DNA of 45,162 bases from positions 1-45,162 of the forward strand of contig JAGXNO010000032.1 of the NCBI GenBank assembly GCA_019894975.1, given 5' to 3'. Made by a program: the position numbers and the translations under genes. How positions within the stretch are numbered: position 1 is the stretch's first letter; every line of letters begins with the position of its first letter. Positions 42,480-45,162 of the stretch are shown one piece after another. The DNA comes from Promethearchaeota archaeon (GTDB taxonomy: Archaea > Asgardarchaeota > Lokiarchaeia > Sigyniarchaeales > SOKP01). Under the pieces are notes generated by a model. It made no database searches, had not been told where the DNA came from, and was given only the letters and a program-made list of their open reading frames with translations.

Positions 42480-43577
42480 ATGACAATAGAAACAAAAATT
42501 ACCAAAATGTTTGGTATAAAGCACCCAATAGTATGTGCTCCTATGGGTCCCTTCTACACGACTGATATGTGCGTAGCAATTTCTGAAGCAGGAGGTTTGG
42601 GAATATTATCTCATACCACCGTTAAACGTGGACAAGATATTGGAGATGAAACAACAACCGCACGACTTGGTGCTGATGCAGTTGTTGCAATGAAAGAAAA
42701 CATGGAATATGTCGTCGAACATACAGATAAACCTTTTGGATTTAATGTAAGAACGTCTAGAAATGAATTGCAAGCAGAAAAACTCTGTACAGAAATCCCA
42801 AAATTTATTTTAGAGAATCAAAGGATTCGGGAGCAGTGTGTATATGCCCTTACTAGTGCAGGATCATCTAAAACATTACCTGCGAGTAAATCCTTTCAAG
42901 AGCTAAAACAAAAGTCTGAAATCAAACATTTTCATGTCGCTCCCGCTTTATGGCTTGCTGATAAATGTGTTGCTTCTGGTGTAGATGGTATAGTAGTAAC
43001 TGGTGGAGAAGGTGGAGGTCATCAATCTTATGAAAAAGTAAGTTCTCTTGTTTTACTTCAACAAGTCCAGAAAAAACATCCTGACGTCCCAAAAATTGCT
43101 TGTGGGGGCTTTGCGACTGGTCCGGGTTTAGCAGCAGCATTATCTGCAGGAGCTGACGCTATAGCTATGGGTTCTCGCTTTATAGCAAGCAAAGAAAGCG
43201 AATTTCATGAAAATTACAAGGGAGTTGTACCTCCTGCTAAAGCCCAAGATACTATTTTAGTTACAGGTGCTTTGGGACCAATCCGTTTATGGAGAAATGA
43301 GTATTCGTTACACCATGGACTTGTAGCAGATAAAAACGCGAAAATTGCTGAAGAAGAAAGACTAAGATCAATGTCTCGAGAAGACATGATAAAAGAATTT
43401 CTAGCGACATCTAATGCATATCTTGCTGCATATAGGGGAGATATAACTTCTGGGGCAGTACTCTTAGGACAAAGTATTGGTGTAATCGAAAGTATTGAAA
43501 GTTGTGCTGATATAATAAATGAAGTCGTCTCTGATGCTGAAAGCTTAATCAAGAACGTTGCTGCTGGTATTAAATAG
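42480..43577 (+). CDS. FMN-dependent nitronate monooxygenase / FabK-like family enzyme
   Basis: A 365-residue TIM-barrel flavoprotein. The start IKHPIVCAPMGPFYTTDMCVAISEAGGLGIL is the 2-nitropropane-dioxygenase/FabK N-terminus. VVTGGEGGGHQ is the FMN-phosphate and catalytic region, and IACGGFATGPGLAAALSAGADAIAMGSRFIASKES is the C-terminal phosphate-binding loop. The family includes nitronate monooxygenases and the enoyl-ACP reductase FabK; the exact substrate is not evident. A 15-base region before the ATG has AAAGTGAT as a weak ribosome site. It is flanked by T-rich terminators, so it is probably monocistronic. Confidence 0.87.
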   Translation: MTIETKITKMFGIKHPIVCAPMGPFYTTDMCVAISEAGGLGILSHTTVKRGQDIGDETTTARLGADAVVAMKENMEYVVEHTDKPFGFNVRTSRNELQAEKLCTEIPKFILENQRIREQCVYALTSAGSSKTLPASKSFQELKQKSEIKHFHVAPALWLADKCVASGVDGIVVTGGEGGGHQSYEKVSSLVLLQQVQKKHPDVPKIACGGFATGPGLAAALSAGADAIAMGSRFIASKESEFHENYKGVVPPAKAQDTILVTGALGPIRLWRNEYSLHHGLVADKNAKIAEEERLRSMSREDMIKEFLATSNAYLAAYRGDITSGAVLLGQSIGVIESIESCADIINEVVSDAESLIKNVAAGIK

Positions 43578-43593
43578 AATTTTCATCTTTTTA

Positions 43594-43602
43594 TTTTTTT
43601 TT
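43594..43602 (+). terminator. T-tract terminator after the flavoprotein gene
   Basis: Nine Ts 17 bp after the stop codon, between two convergent genes. Confidence 0.5.
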
Positions 43603-43673
43603 CATTCAAATTTGTTCTTTCTTGAAAATATGTCCCAAAACTTAATTTAGGCTTAAAAAAAGAAAAAAAATCA

Positions 43674-45162
43674 TTATTTATTCAACCTTTTATACGTTTT
43701 TCCCATAGTTTTATAAATATTTACATATTCTCTGAAAAGCTTATCATAAATATTCCTATTTTCTGGATTAGGAGTAAATTCTTTAGAAATCTCACAACAA
43801 GTTTGAATCTCATCCCATTTAAGATATCCTAGAGCCACTGAAGCGATATAAGCAGCACCACGAGCATTCGCTTGAATAGGATCTGTCACCTGTTTAATTT
43901 TTCTATCTAGAATATCCGCTATAATTTGGCACCAGATATCACTTTGAGCTCCTCCTCCAATCATGTTGAGTTCTGGTATAATATTGCCCTTTTTTGGAAT
44001 TCCACGCTCCTTTACTACCCATTTTCTTATAAAACTCTCAATTGTGGCTAGCAACCATTTTATATTATACCCAACACCTTCGAATATCGCTCGAATTATA
44101 TGCTCTCTTGACATTTCAAAAGATAAATTATATAAACCTCCACGAATGGTTGCATCATCTACGGGTGATCTTTCACCTATAAGCCAAGGAGTAAAAATCA
44201 GATTATTTGAGCCTGCAGGAACTTTTTCAACAATTTGATCGAAAATCTTATATACATCTGGTACCGCTTCTTCTTTTAATAATTCATCTTTATGATAAAG
44301 AATCTTATCTCTCAGAAAAGATAGAGCCCCTCCTGCTATGTTTTGTTCATTTCCTACCATGTATCTTCCAGGAATAGCTGAGGGTATAGCACCTAAGTTA
44401 TGAAATATATCCGTTTTCTTATAGGGAATATGAGTAAAGATCCAATCACTTGTACCAATATATATATGAGCTTCGTAATCATTTACCGCACCAGAACCAA
44501 TTGTGGCAGAATGTATATCTGGAGCACCCATGACCACCTGTGTATTTTTTTCCAAGCCCAATTCATCAGCTACTTCTTTTTTAAGTGGTCCTAAAACATC
44601 CGTACATTTCTTCAATTCAGGAAACTTGTTCTTATCGACCTTAAACATCTTCAATAGCTTTTTAGAATAATGGATGTTGTTTAGATCTCTCGTATCTGTC
44701 AGCCAATGAAGATGAATTGATGCAGTAGATGCCGCAAATTTCCCAGTTAATTTAAGATTAATATAATCTTGAGGTTCTAAAAATACAAACGTTTTTTCAT
44801 ATATATCTGGAAGTTCCTCTTTAATGACTAAGATATGGGCAATAGAATCTTTACCATGTTGAGCAGGTCCTCCTGCAGTTCTCTTTATTAAACTCAAAAT
44901 TTTTCTTAAATTATAACCTGAGACTTTTAACAATCCTTTGTTGAATTTTTCTAAATGTTTTGCGCCTCTTGTATCCATCCAAATAATTGAGTTCATTAAA
45001 TGATGACCATCTTTATCCACTGCAACGGTACCACTCCATTGACTAGAGTTGCATATTCCTACAATATTCTCGACTTTAACTCCACTATTATCAATAACTT
45101 TTTTAGCAGTTCTTTTAATAGCATCCCACCAATCATCTGGATTTTGTTCCACAATACCACCT
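43674..45162 (-). CDS. FGGY-family carbohydrate kinase (xylulokinase-like), N-terminus off the right edge
   Basis: At least 495 residues are visible and the frame stays open to the right edge. An apparent GTG start near 45152 is internal: the frame reads GGIVEQNPDDWW, the usual FGGY segment, which lies 60-70 residues into these enzymes, so the true start lies outside. Family marks are IVGICNSSQWSGTVAVD, NSIIWMDTRGAKH, VVMGAPDIHSATIGSGAV and the C-terminal LNMIGGGAQSDIWCQIIADI (ATP-binding), with QANARGAAYIASVALGY at the end. It phosphorylates a pentose or related sugar, such as xylulose or ribulose. There is no other sugar gene visible, but the GH3 enzyme at 6634-8670 fits a sugar-using organism. 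Confidence 0.9.
   Translation of the reverse strand, partial: GGIVEQNPDDWWDAIKRTAKKVIDNSGVKVENIVGICNSSQWSGTVAVDKDGHHLMNSIIWMDTRGAKHLEKFNKGLLKVSGYNLRKILSLIKRTAGGPAQHGKDSIAHILVIKEELPDIYEKTFVFLEPQDYINLKLTGKFAASTASIHLHWLTDTRDLNNIHYSKKLLKMFKVDKNKFPELKKCTDVLGPLKKEVADELGLEKNTQVVMGAPDIHSATIGSGAVNDYEAHIYIGTSDWIFTHIPYKKTDIFHNLGAIPSAIPGRYMVGNEQNIAGGALSFLRDKILYHKDELLKEEAVPDVYKIFDQIVEKVPAGSNNLIFTPWLIGERSPVDDATIRGGLYNLSFEMSREHIIRAIFEGVGYNIKWLLATIESFIRKWVVKERGIPKKGNIIPELNMIGGGAQSDIWCQIIADILDRKIKQVTDPIQANARGAAYIASVALGYLKWDEIQTCCEISKEFTPNPENRNIYDKLFREYVNIYKTMGKTYKRLNK

Noticed and set aside
45130..45152. GTG at 45152 as the start of the sugar kinase
   Set aside because: The frame stays open to the edge and the residues before the GTG continue the conserved FGGY segment, so the gene is truncated by the window, not started there.

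Overview
The window is AT-rich archaeal DNA, and the best reading is an Asgard archaeon. Firmly archaeal are a NurA-HerA-Mre11-Rad50 operon, an Alba protein beside a histone-fold protein, a Taw2/TYW2-type wyosine enzyme, an archaeal/ER-type signal peptidase, T-tract terminators and frequent TTG or GTG starts. The Asgard assignment is an inference. It rests mainly on a stand-alone gelsolin-fold protein (26649-26942), backed by an IFT52-like GIFT-domain protein (36796-38049) and by PH-like, LURP-one-like and isoprenylcysteine-methyltransferase-like genes. No rRNA, tRNA, CRISPR array, insertion sequence or prophage was seen.

Layout. 1-531: the N-terminal part of a secreted protein with a TTG start. 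714-5027: a catabolic module of a class III aminotransferase, divergent from a methylmalonate-semialdehyde-dehydrogenase-type enzyme and an ADHFE1-like hydroxyacid-oxoacid transhydrogenase; the divergent promoter region holds a 14-bp palindrome and repeats. 5077-9936: a zinc-ribbon protein of unknown role, an SDR dehydrogenase, a family 3 glycoside hydrolase and an exported M28 peptidase whose start codon is not obvious. 9961-13450: a five-zinc-ribbon protein, a methyltransferase, a lipid-kinase-like protein and an unknown zinc-ribbon protein. 13687-15710: signal peptidase, a small membrane protein, Alba and a short histone.

15901-26429 is a DNA-end processing and repair island. NurA, HerA, Mre11 and Rad50 form one operon. 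Facing it on the other strand are a nucleotidyltransferase-OB-fold-zinc-ribbon fusion, an HD-domain protein and a UvrD-like helicase. 26649-28675 holds the gelsolin protein, a 55-residue cysteine-rich protein, a nuclease-fold protein and a YkgJ-like cysteine-cluster protein. 28849-33095 holds a 703-residue intracellular beta-sandwich protein, an ICMT-like membrane methyltransferase and a 3-hydroxyacyl-CoA dehydrogenase.

33191-39087 is a minus-strand block: an isoaspartyl-methyltransferase-like protein, endonuclease III, a Trm11-like methyltransferase, the GIFT protein and Taw2. 39260-45162 holds an acyl-CoA synthetase interrupted by a frameshift, a PH-like/LURP-one-like divergent pair, an FMN-dependent nitronate-monooxygenase family enzyme and an FGGY sugar kinase that runs off the right edge. 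The metabolic genes together suggest a heterotroph that degrades amino acids, fatty acids and sugars through CoA thioesters. Functions are read by eye from motifs; no database search was run.
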